The translations under genes were made by a program, and so were the position numbers. The notes beneath the pieces are model-generated. The model was not told the origin of the DNA and ran no database searches. It saw nothing but the letters and a program-made list of their open reading frames with translations. From Bifidobacterium asteroides (GTDB taxonomy: Bacteria; Actinomycetota; Actinomycetes; Actinomycetales; Bifidobacteriaceae): 64,000 bases of DNA. Where the stretch lies: assembly GCF_030758775.1 (NCBI RefSeq), contig NZ_CP132384.1, positions 868,001 to 932,000 of the forward strand. The letters are read 5' to 3'. Of the stretch, positions 18,960 to 27,650 are shown in pieces (position 1 is the stretch's first letter; the number at the start of each line of letters is the position of its first letter).

Positions 18960-20381
18960 ATGGGAGTGAACCGGGCCAAGAGAGAAAAACCTGAAACTGT
19001 GTATCAGCGATCCAGGTCAAATTCCGAATTGTCTGATCAACAGGAACAGGCAGCTGATGTCAACTTCCGCACCAAGGAGGGCAGGAAGAGCTTCTGGACC
19101 AATATCGTGGCCGTATGGTTGGGCACAACCATGGAATATGTGGACTTTGCCTTGTATGGTCTGGCTTCAGGGCTCGTCTTTGGCGACATCTTCTTTCCCG
19201 GGCAAACGCCGGTAATCGCTCTGCTCTCTTCATTCGCAACATATGCGGTCGGCTTCCTGGCCAGGCCTGTCGGAGCCTTTGTTCTAGGCAAGATAGGTGA
19301 TAAGCGCGGACGTAAGTTCATCATGGTCTTCACGGTCATGCTGATGGGTCTGTCGACTACAGCCTTGGGGCTTTTGCCGACGTACCAAATGGTGGGTATT
19401 CTTTCTCCTATTCTCTTGATACTTTGCCGCGTATGCCAGGGATTCGGCGCTGGGGCCGAGCTGTCGGGGGGAGCAGTGATGCTCGCCGAGTATTCCCCCG
19501 TCAACCACCGTGGCCTGGTTTCCTCATTGATTGGCATCGGGTCCAATTCGGGCACCTTGCTGGCTTCTGCCGTCTGGCTTCTGGTTCTGCTTTTGCCTCA
19601 CGACAGCCTGATTGCCTGGGGATGGAGGATTCCCTTCCTGGTCTCGATCCTGATTGCGCTTTTCGCTGTCTATCTGCGTCGCTCCATGCAGGAGACGCCC
19701 GCATTTCGTTCCTACCAGGCCAATAGGAAGAAGGAAGAGGCTATTCTGGCTGCCGCAGGCAAGCAGGAGAAGAAGTCCGAGGGTGGCTGGAAGGCCTTCT
19801 TCATCATGCTTGGTCTGCGTATAGGAGAGAACGGTCCCTCGTATCTTTCGCAGAGCTTCCTTATCGGATACGTGGTCACACTGGGCGTGAGCAAATCTGT
19901 GCCGACCACAGCCGTACTGATTGCTTCGTTGCTGGGCTTCCTGATCATCCCCTTCTCCGGATGGCTTTCCGACCGGTTCGGCCGCCGGATTGTCTACCGC
20001 GTCTTCTGCCTGCTTCTGGTCCTTTACGCCTTCCCCGCCTTTGCTCTGTTGCAGTCGAAGAACACCTTAGTTGTCAGCCTGGTGATAATCGTGGGCATGG
20101 GTGTGGCTTCGCTGGGCATCTTCGGAGTCCAAGCGGCCTACGGTGTTGAGCTCTTTGGCATTCAGCACAGGTATTCCCGGATGGCAGTCGCCAAGGAGCT
20201 TGGCTCCATCCTCTCCGGCGGCACGGCTCCGATGATCGCTTCGGCACTGCTGGCAGCCTTCAGCTCCTGGGTGCCTTTGGCTGCCTATTACTGCTTGATG
20301 GCAGCGATCGGTCTGGTCACGACATTCTTCGCCCCTGAAACCCGTGGCCGGGACCTGACCCTAGTTGACGATGCGATCTGA
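18960..20381 (+). CDS. MFS transporter, metabolite:H+ symporter type
   Basis: A 473-residue protein with twelve predicted membrane segments after a polar N-terminus of about 45 residues. The GKIGDKRGRKFIM loop between helices 2 and 3 and the RVCQGFGAGAELSGGAVMLAEY block are those of the ProP/ShiA branch of the major facilitator superfamily. CAAGGAGG lies five bases before the ATG. It is first of an operon with a LacI regulator and a nucleoside hydrolase, so a nucleoside or related solute is a reasonable guess for the substrate. Confidence 0.9.
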   Translation: MGVNRAKREKPETVYQRSRSNSELSDQQEQAADVNFRTKEGRKSFWTNIVAVWLGTTMEYVDFALYGLASGLVFGDIFFPGQTPVIALLSSFATYAVGFLARPVGAFVLGKIGDKRGRKFIMVFTVMLMGLSTTALGLLPTYQMVGILSPILLILCRVCQGFGAGAELSGGAVMLAEYSPVNHRGLVSSLIGIGSNSGTLLASAVWLLVLLLPHDSLIAWGWRIPFLVSILIALFAVYLRRSMQETPAFRSYQANRKKEEAILAAAGKQEKKSEGGWKAFFIMLGLRIGENGPSYLSQSFLIGYVVTLGVSKSVPTTAVLIASLLGFLIIPFSGWLSDRFGRRIVYRVFCLLLVLYAFPAFALLQSKNTLVVSLVIIVGMGVASLGIFGVQAAYGVELFGIQHRYSRMAVAKELGSILSGGTAPMIASALLAAFSSWVPLAAYYCLMAAIGLVTTFFAPETRGRDLTLVDDAI

Positions 20382-20433
20382 TGAATCTCCATTGAATCGG
20401 TAATCTGTAAGGAGACCAGTTGCAAGGAGGGGA

Positions 20434-21543
20434 ATGGTGACGAGGCGTCCGACAAGGGATGACGTGGCCAGGGAGGCGGGTACCTCATCTGCTGTGGTGA
20501 GCTATGTGATCAATCATGGTCCACGTCCAGTCTCCGAGCAGACCAGGCGCAAGGTCTTAGATGCCATCAGGCGAACCGGCTATGTGCCTAACAATATCGC
20601 CAAGTCGCTGGCCAACGGGACCAGCGATACCTACGCCCTGCTGGTGACAGACCTGGCCAATCCCTTCCTGGCACAGATGACCAAGGCTTTGGAGCACAAG
20701 CTTTTCTCCTTGGGCAAGACCCTCCTGGTCGGCGATTCCAGCGATGACCCCAGTCGCCAGATGGAGCTGTTGGAATCCTTCCAGCGTCAGCAGGTCTCTG
20801 GTCTGGTTTGGTATGGCGTGGACCAGCCTCTTCCCATGGATGCCCTTGAAACCTACCCGGGAACCGTGGTTATGCTCAACCAACCGGAAGGACAGGAATT
20901 GAGTCCCGCTGCAGGGCGCCGAGTTCGATTGGGCCTTGACGAAAGCGAAGAGGCCAGGATGGCTACAGCCCATCTGATAGGGCATGGCTATCAAAAGCTG
21001 GCCATCATTGCCGGCCCTCGGGAGCGTCTCAATTCGCGGGAAAGAATCCGTGGGTGGAAGAGGGCCATACGTGAATCCGGCTTTGAGCCAGGGCAGGAGA
21101 TCTTCGTTCCCTACACCTGCCAAGGGGGGTACGAGGCGGCAGAGCTGGTCGATGATCAGGTCGAGGCTGTCTTTGCTTCGAATGAGCTTCAGGCCATGGG
21201 CTTTCTGGCTGGCATGGCCCAGCGTGGCAAAAAAGTGCCTGATGATGTGGCTTTGGCGGCGATGAATGGGACTGACCAATCCGCATATTTGATCCCCTCA
21301 CTGACAGCCGTACAGCTATCTGAGGATGAGATAGCGGATAAGATTGCCAAGGTGTTGCTGAAACCGGACGGCGCCTATCAGGACACTGGCGATGATGGAG
21401 ACGACAAACCAGGGGGTTACGAGACTTCCGTCGCTCCAACAAATCGTTCGGATGCTCCTGTCCGTACTGGTTTAGGCACAATTCCGGCAGCTCCACAGCT
21501 GGTCATTGGCCGTAGCTGTGGATGCAGCCAAAATGAGGTATGA
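20434..21543 (+). CDS. LacI-family transcriptional regulator
   Basis: The N-terminal helix-turn-helix [20 protein letters not shown] is followed by the hinge region [12 protein letters not shown] and a periplasmic-binding-protein-like effector domain. At 369 residues it is about 30 longer than usual; the extra part is a low-complexity segment near residues 310-350 ending in a tail with CGC. AAGGAGG precedes two possible starts, ATG 20434 and GTG 20437, and the GTG has the better spacing. The last codons overlap the nucleoside hydrolase start (ATGA). Probable regulator of both operons facing the 18.4-19.0 kb gap. Confidence 0.92.
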   Translation: MVTRRPTRDDVAREAGTSSAVVSYVINHGPRPVSEQTRRKVLDAIRRTGYVPNNIAKSLANGTSDTYALLVTDLANPFLAQMTKALEHKLFSLGKTLLVGDSSDDPSRQMELLESFQRQQVSGLVWYGVDQPLPMDALETYPGTVVMLNQPEGQELSPAAGRRVRLGLDESEEARMATAHLIGHGYQKLAIIAGPRERLNSRERIRGWKRAIRESGFEPGQEIFVPYTCQGGYEAAELVDDQVEAVFASNELQAMGFLAGMAQRGKKVPDDVALAAMNGTDQSAYLIPSLTAVQLSEDEIADKIAKVLLKPDGAYQDTGDDGDDKPGGYETSVAPTNRSDAPVRTGLGTIPAAPQLVIGRSCGCSQNEV

Positions 21544-22562
21544 AAACAGAAATGAAAGATGCAGTCAACATTATCGTCGACTGTGACCCGGGTAACGGTG
21601 TGCCCGGAGCCAACGTCGATGATGCCCTGGCCATTGCCTATGCCTTGCGTTCCGAAAAGCTCAGGACCAGAGCAATATGGACCGTGTTCGGCAACACTAC
21701 CTCTGATCTCGGTTATTCCAGTGCAGAGGCCTTGCTGAGATCCATGGGACGCATGGATGTTCATGTCCGTCGAGGGGCGGATGGCCCGCTGCAGGGATCA
21801 CGCCAGCCTTGGCTGACCAAGAGGCTGAATGCGGCCAGCAGCCCCGAGGCGCCAGAAGTATGGAGAAATGCCGTGGGATCGCAGGCAGGGTTCCATGCAT
21901 CAAGCGCCGATAAGGTATCAGCCATACCAGAGGTTTCCGGGCCTGATCAGCTTGCGCAGGATGTGCTTGCTTGCAGCGGTCCGGTGTCCATTGCCGCCAT
22001 AGGACCTCTCACCAACCTAGCCAGGCTGATCAGTGATGAGCCTCAGGTCATTGGCCATATTGAGAGGATCAGCATCATGGGCGGTTCCATTGGATTCGGT
22101 GATGAGGTGGACACCAACTTCGCCGTCGATTCGGTGGCAGCCCGGCGGGTGTTGGAATCCAGTATTCCCATCACCTTGGTTCCGCTTGATGTGACCAGGA
22201 CCACGCATCTGAGCCAGCGATGCTGGGATCGTATGATCGCCGAGGCCGATGCAAGCAAGGCGCCGTGGAAGGACTCGATGAACCGTTGGTTGAGACCGTG
22301 GCTGACATACAGCAGACGAACTCGACCGGTCGATGGCATGTGGCTTCATGACCTTGTATCCGTCTTGGCACTGGCTGAAAGGGACCTTGTTGCTCTTCGT
22401 CCTGCACGGGTGAATCTTGCCGACTGCGGCAAGCTGTTATTGGCTGACAGGAATGGTGACCAGCCTGTTAGTGGTGTCAGATCGTATGAGGTGGAACTTT
22501 GCACTGGCGTGGATAATTCGCGCATGATTCAGGTCTGGCAGCAGGCTGTTCTGCCTCGCTGA
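21540..22562 (+). CDS. Ribonucleoside hydrolase (IunH family)
   Basis: Splits the N-glycosidic bond of nucleosides to base and ribose. The 340-residue protein has the family fold, but the N-terminal calcium site reads [18 protein letters not shown]: the usual DxDPGxDD cluster is spread by about seven inserted residues. Later blocks [14 protein letters not shown] and PLDVTRTT match the family. With the MFS symporter, PfkB kinase and NCS1 permease it forms a plausible import-cleave-phosphorylate route. Substrate preference is not readable. Confidence 0.87.
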   Translation: MKTEMKDAVNIIVDCDPGNGVPGANVDDALAIAYALRSEKLRTRAIWTVFGNTTSDLGYSSAEALLRSMGRMDVHVRRGADGPLQGSRQPWLTKRLNAASSPEAPEVWRNAVGSQAGFHASSADKVSAIPEVSGPDQLAQDVLACSGPVSIAAIGPLTNLARLISDEPQVIGHIERISIMGGSIGFGDEVDTNFAVDSVAARRVLESSIPITLVPLDVTRTTHLSQRCWDRMIAEADASKAPWKDSMNRWLRPWLTYSRRTRPVDGMWLHDLVSVLALAERDLVALRPARVNLADCGKLLLADRNGDQPVSGVRSYEVELCTGVDNSRMIQVWQQAVLPR

Positions 22563-22988
22563 AGTCGCGCGGGTGAGATTTACATCCGGGCCGAGCCCTT
22601 TTCACTATCTCATGAGTTAGTCATGGGGGCTGCAGCACATGTACGCGTCCAGTTATTCCGCAAGTGGTTGGACTCTGCGGTGGCGGTCATGTGCTGTTTG
22701 GCAGCCTCTTGGACCTTCGAAATCCCAGGAATATTGTCAACCTGCTTATAGCAACGACCCAAAACGCTGTCTGTATGACTATCGCCGGTCATGATGCCCA
22801 ATTGCCCGTGGTGACGGCTCTGCCTTGCTTAGGGGTAGCTTTGCCAAAACACAATTGCAAGAGCCGAAAACCATGGCGTTTTCACAGATCGACCACAGTC
22901 AATGATGGCAGTTTGACTGTGCCAACACAGTCATTGGCAATGATCCAGACATGTATCGGCTGTTGCTGAGCATAAGGAAAGAAGAGAG
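22563..22988. other. Non-coding stretch between nucleoside hydrolase and island
   Basis: No convincing gene. A short minus-strand frame (about 22610-22840) has a protein-like composition but starts at a stop and resembles nothing I know; it may be a decayed gene end. No clear terminator follows the hydrolase gene. Confidence 0.4.
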
Positions 22989-23016
22989 CGATCTGGCGTT
23001 TGCAAGCCCAATGAAT
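22989..23016 (+). repeat. Left copy of 28-bp island-boundary direct repeat
   Basis: Reads CGATCTGGCGTTTGCAAGCC then CAATGAAT. It matches 38900-38927 at 26 of 28 positions in the same orientation. Its last base is immediately followed by the GGGCTATAGG end of the first IS, and its partner immediately follows the third IS, so the pair brackets the whole island like a long target duplication or attL/attR. Confidence 0.8.
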
Positions 23017-23017
23017 G

Positions 23018-24371
23018 GGCTATAGGAACTAAACGTGTTGTTTATGTTGGGGGTTTGGCCTTGTGGCTGTAAGCGTGTTGGGTGGTTGTTAATAGGTCGG
23101 GTTGTTAATAGGGGTCTTGCAGGGGTGCCCGTTCCTGTTCGATTGGGGAATGAGAACCAGATCGAAGAGGGCCAGGCATTGCCCCATATGCCATGGGCGG
23201 ATGCGCAGGCATGGGCGCAACAGATCAGGCACGCAGCGCTGGATGTGTCCGTCCTGCTCGATCACGTCCACCGCGCGCAGGCAGGACCGGGCCCGCGCCG
23301 CGCAGTTGAGGGAGTTCCCGGACCGGCCGCTGACGGGCAGGACCCGGGAACAGATGGGGGCCATGGGCGCCAGGGCCTGGCGTAAACGGGTCGGCTGGTG
23401 CTGGAACATCAAGCCGGCAATCACACCGGACGGGGTGGTCCATCACACGCTCATGGCCGACGGCACGTATATGGCACACGGCTGGTGCCTCCTGATAGCG
23501 ATCGACGGGCAGACGGGCCAGGTCATCGACCGGCAGTGGTGCCATCAGGAGAACACGGCGGCCTGCACGGCCCTGTCCTCCCGCATCCCCGGGCCCGACG
23601 TGCTCATCACCGACGGCCTTCGCGGCGTGCAGAAAGCCTGCCATGCCTGCTGCCGGGCACGCGCATCCAACGCTGCCTGGTGCACGTGCAACGCAACACC
23701 AAAACCGACCTGACACTCAAACCACGACTTCAGGCCGGCAAGGAACTCAAGCGACTCTCCGACCAGCTCACCCGGGTCCATACCATCGAGGAAGCGGTGC
23801 GTTGGGGTGAGGCCTTGAACGCCTGGCACGAAAGATGGAAAACCCTCATCGACGAACGCACCATGGCCAAGGACGACCCAGCCAACCCCAAAGCCAGCCA
23901 CCAATCCTGGTGGTGGACCCACCAGGAACTCCGCCGCTGCTACCGCAGGCTCGAACACCTCTTCCAAGACAGGCCGCTCTTCGCCTTCCTGGAACCCGAA
24001 CTCACCGCCGGCGGGCCAGTGGAACGCACCACCAACCGGCCGGAAGGAGGAGTCAACCCACCCATCAAACGCACCCTCCTGCAACACCACGGCCTACCCG
24101 AGAGCCACATGGGACGCGCCTGCGAATGGCGCTGCTGCATGAAAACCGACAACCCCGACCCCGCCAGCCTGATCAGGGACGAACACCACCAGCCACAACC
24201 AGCACCCAAACGGGAAACCAGACAGGAACAGGACGAGCCCGAACACTACGGCACCGCCATCAACTGGAACGAGTTCCACACACCAGTCAGATACCCCAAC
24301 ACCACACTCTGACCAACACACAACCAAACCCACACACAGAACCTAAAACAACGCGTTTAGTTCCTATAGCC
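23018..24371 (+). mobile_element. IS1249-like insertion sequence, copy 1
   Basis: 1354 bp, bounded by inverted ends GGCTATAGGAACTAAACG and CGTTTAGTTCCTATAGCC. Near-identical copies lie at 33258 and 37545, all in the same orientation. Between the left end and the transposase is a 130-bp leader with a direct repeat GTTGTTAATAGG (23085 and 23101). The two flanks share no short target duplication. The single gene is frameshifted. Confidence 0.88.
23150..24312 (+). pseudogene. IS1249-family transposase, frameshifted (copy 1)
   Basis: The N-terminal zinc-ribbon CPICHGRMRRHGRNRSGTQR is followed by the first catalytic Asp in LMADGTYMAHGW and the second in DVLITDGLRGVQ. The frame then breaks. The rest, IQRCLVHVQRNT and the third acidic block TTNRPEGGVNPPIKR, is in the -1 frame. 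Restoring one G at about 23652, as in copy 3, gives an unbroken 387-residue IS1249-type protein. A ribosomal slip is possible, but no standard slippery heptamer is visible there. Confidence 0.85.
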
Positions 24372-24692
24372 CCTGATGCCGGAGAGACCGTTCTGTATCA
24401 GCATAGAGGCTAGATTGGCTGAGCTCTGATAAGGATGCGAAGGGTAAGGAATACGAGCGGTGTCCATCTCAGTTACACCCCTTTAGATAAAAAAGTGCCG
24501 CCCTAGTGTGCATATCATATAAATATGATAGAGGCAGTGGCGGCTTCTAACAAGCTTTAATATACTCGGGATATCAGTTAGAAAGCTTCATCAAGATAAA
24601 GCTTCACAATATAAACACATTTATTATCGGATGGTCTTTCTTCTATCATGAGCTACTGCAGATCACCCTTCAATCGGCAAACATAAAACTGG
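24372..24692. other. AT-rich non-coding stretch with nested hairpin
   Basis: No gene seen. It contains GCCGCC (24497-24502) paired with GGCGGC (24539-24544), enclosing a perfect TATCATAT/ATATGATA hairpin (24513-24530), and three AAGCTT sites nearby. It is much AT-richer than the leader that follows. It could be a leftover terminator or a plasmid-type control region; nothing more can be said. Confidence 0.4.
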
Positions 24693-25027
24693 TCGGCTCG
24701 GCCGGGGTTGTGGTCATCGGCGGCTGCGCCTTGATGTCTGGCCGCCGCTGTCGCACGCCTGCGGCGTGCTGCTGAAGGGGTTGGGAATGTGGTGTTTGTG
24801 CCGCCCCCTTCCATTCTGGCCCGGGCCGCTGCGACTCAAGCCCCGAGCGTCTCCGCCCACACCCCGCTCCGGCCGAGGGGGCCGAACAGCATGCCCCCTC
24901 GGCCTCCGGGGGAGTGTTCGGATCCACGCGGGGGCTTGACTCTCCGCTATACCCGGGCCGCCATTCCAGGCGTCGGCACAAACAGTCCCGGCACCAAGGA
25001 AAGGAACACCCATGAACACCACAACCA
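24693..25027 (+). repeat. 335-bp leader repeat, copy A
   Basis: Matches 27316-27650 with no difference that I can find by eye. It holds a GC-rich leader with a 12-bp hairpin (24871-24882 with 24893-24904), the AAGGAAAGGAA ribosome site and the first five codons (MNTTT) of the parB-like gene. The other copy fronts a different gene. Perfect identity across non-coding DNA implies a recent duplication or gene conversion. Confidence 0.9.
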
Positions 25028-26442
25028 CAGTGACCATGCTGCCCATCGACGCCATCAGGCCCAACGACGCCAACCCCCGAAGCGAGATAGGAGACGTGTC
25101 GGAGCTGGCCATGAGCATCGCGTCCCAAGGCATACAGCAGGCCCTGGTCGTCACACCGGCGAACCAGGAGGGGCGGCACACCCTGGTCATCGGACACCGG
25201 CGGCTGGCGGCCGCCGAGCAGGCCGGCCTTGCAACCGTGCCCTGTATCATCACCGACATGGACGAGCAGACCCAGGCGGAGGTGATGCTGGTAGAGAACA
25301 TACACCGTGACCAGCTCACCGCCCTGGACGAGGCACGCGGATACGCCCACCTCCTGGACCTTGGCGAAGACGTGGACCAGATGGCCAAAGCCACTGGCCG
25401 CAGCCGCAGCACCGTGCAGCGACGGCTCAAAATATCGTCCATCGACGACGAGAAAATACTCGCGCTGCCATCCCAGCTGAGCTTCGAGGAATTGGAGACG
25501 ATAGCCGACTTCCGCGACGACGAAGGCCTGCAAGACCAGCTCATCAAAGCCGCAGGCACCAACAACTGGAACATGACACTGCACCAGGTCCAGGCCAAAC
25601 GGTCGCTGGACAAGTGGATCGAACAGGCCCAGGAAGCCATCAAGCAGGCCGGGCTGCCCATCGTGCCGCTGACACCATCACAATCCTGGTCTGACCCGGA
25701 AGGTTGGCGCACCATCGCCCGATTCTCCCCGGATACCGACCCCGACCCCAAGCAGGCCCTCGACACATGGCTGGAGGAATGGGAAGGCGACAAACCCACG
25801 GCCGCCGGACTGCTCGACCGTGGCGGACAGTGGCGCGTCAAAATCACCCTGCTGGAGCCATACACCCAACAGGACCAGGAGGACGAACGCCGGCAAAGAG
25901 AGGATGACCTGGCCAGGTGGCAAGCCGAACAAGAAGCCGAAATCGCACCGGCCAAGCAACTGGACACGGCAAGCCACGACCTGCGGCTGGCCTACACGCA
26001 ACGGCTCATGTCCCTCAAACGCCCCGCCAAAAACCAGTCCCAGGCCCTGTCCATGCTGGTCATCGCCCAAGCGAGCCAACGCACCTGGTGGGTCAGCCGG
26101 GACCAGGTGCGGGACACATGGCGCGCCATCGTCCAGGACCAGGAAGCCGAGCTGGCGCAAAAGGCCGACCTTGACGAGAGTCGCCGCACCCAGACGGCCT
26201 TCGCCCTGTGCCACGCCATCATGGAGACACAGATCAACCACGAGACCTGGCGCAGCCAAGACGACATAGACGGCCTGCTCAAACCCCTCTACCGTGCCCT
26301 CCAAACCGCAGGCTACGCCATCAGCGACGAAGAGCAATCCGGTCTCGACGGCGACCTGGTGCCCCGACCTGAAGAGGAAGACAACGAAGGGAACGAAGAT
26401 GAAACAGACGACGGCGACCAGGAGGAGGACACCAAAGAGTGA
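25012..26442 (+). CDS. ParB/Srx-like partition protein
   Basis: A 476-residue protein. The N-terminal ParB domain shows IRPNDANPR near 15-23, QGIQQALVVTP near 41-51, GHRRLAAAEQAG near 63-74 and VENIHRDQLTALDEARGY, followed by a helix-turn-helix-like ATGRSRSTVQRRL. About 300 further residues have no match I recognise and end in a very acidic tail. In plasmids and integrative elements ParB binds centromere sites with ParA; no parA is present here, so it may regulate transcription or be an orphan. It starts within the duplicated leader. Confidence 0.85.
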   Translation: MNTTTTVTMLPIDAIRPNDANPRSEIGDVSELAMSIASQGIQQALVVTPANQEGRHTLVIGHRRLAAAEQAGLATVPCIITDMDEQTQAEVMLVENIHRDQLTALDEARGYAHLLDLGEDVDQMAKATGRSRSTVQRRLKISSIDDEKILALPSQLSFEELETIADFRDDEGLQDQLIKAAGTNNWNMTLHQVQAKRSLDKWIEQAQEAIKQAGLPIVPLTPSQSWSDPEGWRTIARFSPDTDPDPKQALDTWLEEWEGDKPTAAGLLDRGGQWRVKITLLEPYTQQDQEDERRQREDDLARWQAEQEAEIAPAKQLDTASHDLRLAYTQRLMSLKRPAKNQSQALSMLVIAQASQRTWWVSRDQVRDTWRAIVQDQEAELAQKADLDESRRTQTAFALCHAIMETQINHETWRSQDDIDGLLKPLYRALQTAGYAISDEEQSGLDGDLVPRPEEEDNEGNEDETDDGDQEEDTKE

Positions 26443-26451
26443 ATGAACCCC

Positions 26452-26485
26452 GCAGCCGGCCCCGCCACCAAGCGGGGCCGGCTGC
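26452..26485 (+). terminator. 14-bp perfect hairpin after the parB-like gene
   Basis: GCAGCCGGCCCCGC pairs with GCGGGGCCGGCTGC around a six-base loop, ten bases after the stop codon. No T-run follows. Two more hairpins come directly behind it (26512-26527 and 26540-26556). Confidence 0.55.
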
Positions 26486-26619
26486 CGGCGGCGGCGCAGC
26501 GATGCCTCGCGCCACCCCACGGGGTGGAATCGGCATCGTCGAACGCCCCGCGTTCGGACAGCCAGACCGCAACGCGAGGAACGCACGACTGGTTTGTATG
26601 TGCAATTTGTACTACACTC

Positions 26620-26889
26620 ATGGTCATGGAGATCGAGATAGAGCAATCAGCCCGCAAGCACGGCTGCGCCGACGACGAAATCAGGCACGCGGTCCTCCAC
26701 TCCATAGGCCACGAACAAATCGAGGGCTACGGCGACGAGATGACGGTGGTCTTCGTCGGCCAGCCACACCCCGGGGCCCTACCCGACAACCTGCTCGAAG
26801 TCATCGTCAGCAAATGGCAGGACGGCCAGCTCCACACCTTCCACGCCATGCCGCTGACCAGCCGGTGGCAACATCTCAGATACCAATAG
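26620..26889 (+). CDS. BrnT-like toxin candidate
   Basis: An 89-residue protein (or 87 from ATG 26626). The pattern, a short strand then SARKHGCADDEIRHAVLHSI, a central GxxxV strand region, LLEVIV and a terminal FHAMPL, is that of small actinobacterial BrnT-like proteins encoded before ribbon-helix-helix antitoxins. No ribosome site is seen; a TACACT box ends seven bases before ATG 26626, so the mRNA may be leaderless. The partner gene follows 24 bp later. Toxicity is inference. Confidence 0.6.
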   Translation: MVMEIEIEQSARKHGCADDEIRHAVLHSIGHEQIEGYGDEMTVVFVGQPHPGALPDNLLEVIVSKWQDGQLHTFHAMPLTSRWQHLRYQ

Positions 26890-26913
26890 ACACAACCAAC
26901 AAGGAGCCAGACC

Positions 26914-27261
26914 ATGACCAACACACAGACACCCGCCGACAGGGCAGCACACGCCGAAGCACTCGACCGCATGGCCGACGCCGGCCAATTCACACCCATC
27001 GAAGGCACCCGGGTATACCGGGGCTACGACGCCGGCCCCCTGACCGACGACGACCTGCTCTCCATCTTCGCCGGCCGCCCCCGCGACGAACTCAAACAAC
27101 CCACCAGCAAAACCTGGCAGGTACGCACCACCCCGGCCCTGGACCAATGGGCCGAAGCCGCCGTCAAAACAGAAGGCACCAACCTATCGGCACTGATCCG
27201 CCAAGCCACCGCCGAATACCTGGCACACCACTACCCAGGACTCCGAAGCCAGATGGCCTGA
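26914..27261 (+). CDS. Ribbon-helix-helix antitoxin candidate
   Basis: A 115-residue protein whose last 45 residues (KTWQVRTTPALDQWAEAA, then TNLSALIRQATAEYLA) fit a ribbon-helix-helix fold; the first 70 are a linker-like region likely to contact the partner protein. AAGGAG lies eight bases before the ATG. Gene order (toxin first) is that of brnTA-type modules, where the antitoxin dimer represses the operon. A strong terminator follows 20 bp after the stop. Confidence 0.6.
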   Translation: MTNTQTPADRAAHAEALDRMADAGQFTPIEGTRVYRGYDAGPLTDDDLLSIFAGRPRDELKQPTSKTWQVRTTPALDQWAEAAVKTEGTNLSALIRQATAEYLAHHYPGLRSQMA

Positions 27262-27281
27262 CCCATCAGGGCAACATCATC

Positions 27282-27309
27282 AAGGGACCCCTCAACGGGG
27301 TCCCTTTTT
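27282..27309 (+). terminator. Rho-independent terminator after the toxin-antitoxin pair
   Basis: AAGGGACCCC and GGGGTCCCTT form a 10-bp stem with a five-base loop, followed by TTTTT. It ends seven bases before the second copy of the 335-bp leader. Confidence 0.92.
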
Positions 27310-27315
27310 CCATGC

Positions 27316-27650
27316 TCGGCTCGGCCGGGGTTGTGGTCATCGGCGGCTGCGCCTTGATGTCTGGCCGCCGCTGTCGCACGCCTGCGGCGTGCTGCTGAAG
27401 GGGTTGGGAATGTGGTGTTTGTGCCGCCCCCTTCCATTCTGGCCCGGGCCGCTGCGACTCAAGCCCCGAGCGTCTCCGCCCACACCCCGCTCCGGCCGAG
27501 GGGGCCGAACAGCATGCCCCCTCGGCCTCCGGGGGAGTGTTCGGATCCACGCGGGGGCTTGACTCTCCGCTATACCCGGGCCGCCATTCCAGGCGTCGGC
27601 ACAAACAGTCCCGGCACCAAGGAAAGGAACACCCATGAACACCACAACCA
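27316..27650 (+). repeat. 335-bp leader repeat, copy B
   Basis: Same sequence as 24693-25027, offset by 2623 bp. Here it supplies the 5' region and the first five codons of the DUF4192-like gene. The repeat starts right after a terminator, so it probably carries its own promoter, although no 17-bp-spaced -35/-10 pair is obvious (TTGACT and TATACC are only six bases apart). Confidence 0.9.

Noticed and set aside
22610-22840. Minus-strand frame with protein-like composition
   Set aside because: It begins right after a stop, lacks a ribosome site and matches no family I know. It may be a decayed gene but cannot be supported.
22664-22969. Plus-strand 101-residue frame
   Set aside because: No ribosome site, no recognisable domain, and codon use unlike neighbouring genes.
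23640-23660. Programmed -1 frameshifting in IS copies 1 and 2
   Set aside because: No A-rich or other standard slippery heptamer is present, and copy 3 has a different indel that also breaks the frame. Simple deletions fit better, though a test is proposed.
23035-24413. Long frames on both strands within the IS copies other than the transposase
   Set aside because: They recur in all three copies and are compositional shadows of the GC-rich transposase gene. The conserved motifs lie only in the two frames described.
24936-24953. TTGACT and TATACC in the 335-bp leader as a sigma-70 promoter
   Set aside because: The spacing is only six bases, far below the usual 16-18.
24670-25584. Long minus-strand frames across the duplicated leader and the ParB-like gene
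   Set aside because: They span a non-coding repeat and the antisense of a well-supported gene and have no ribosome site.
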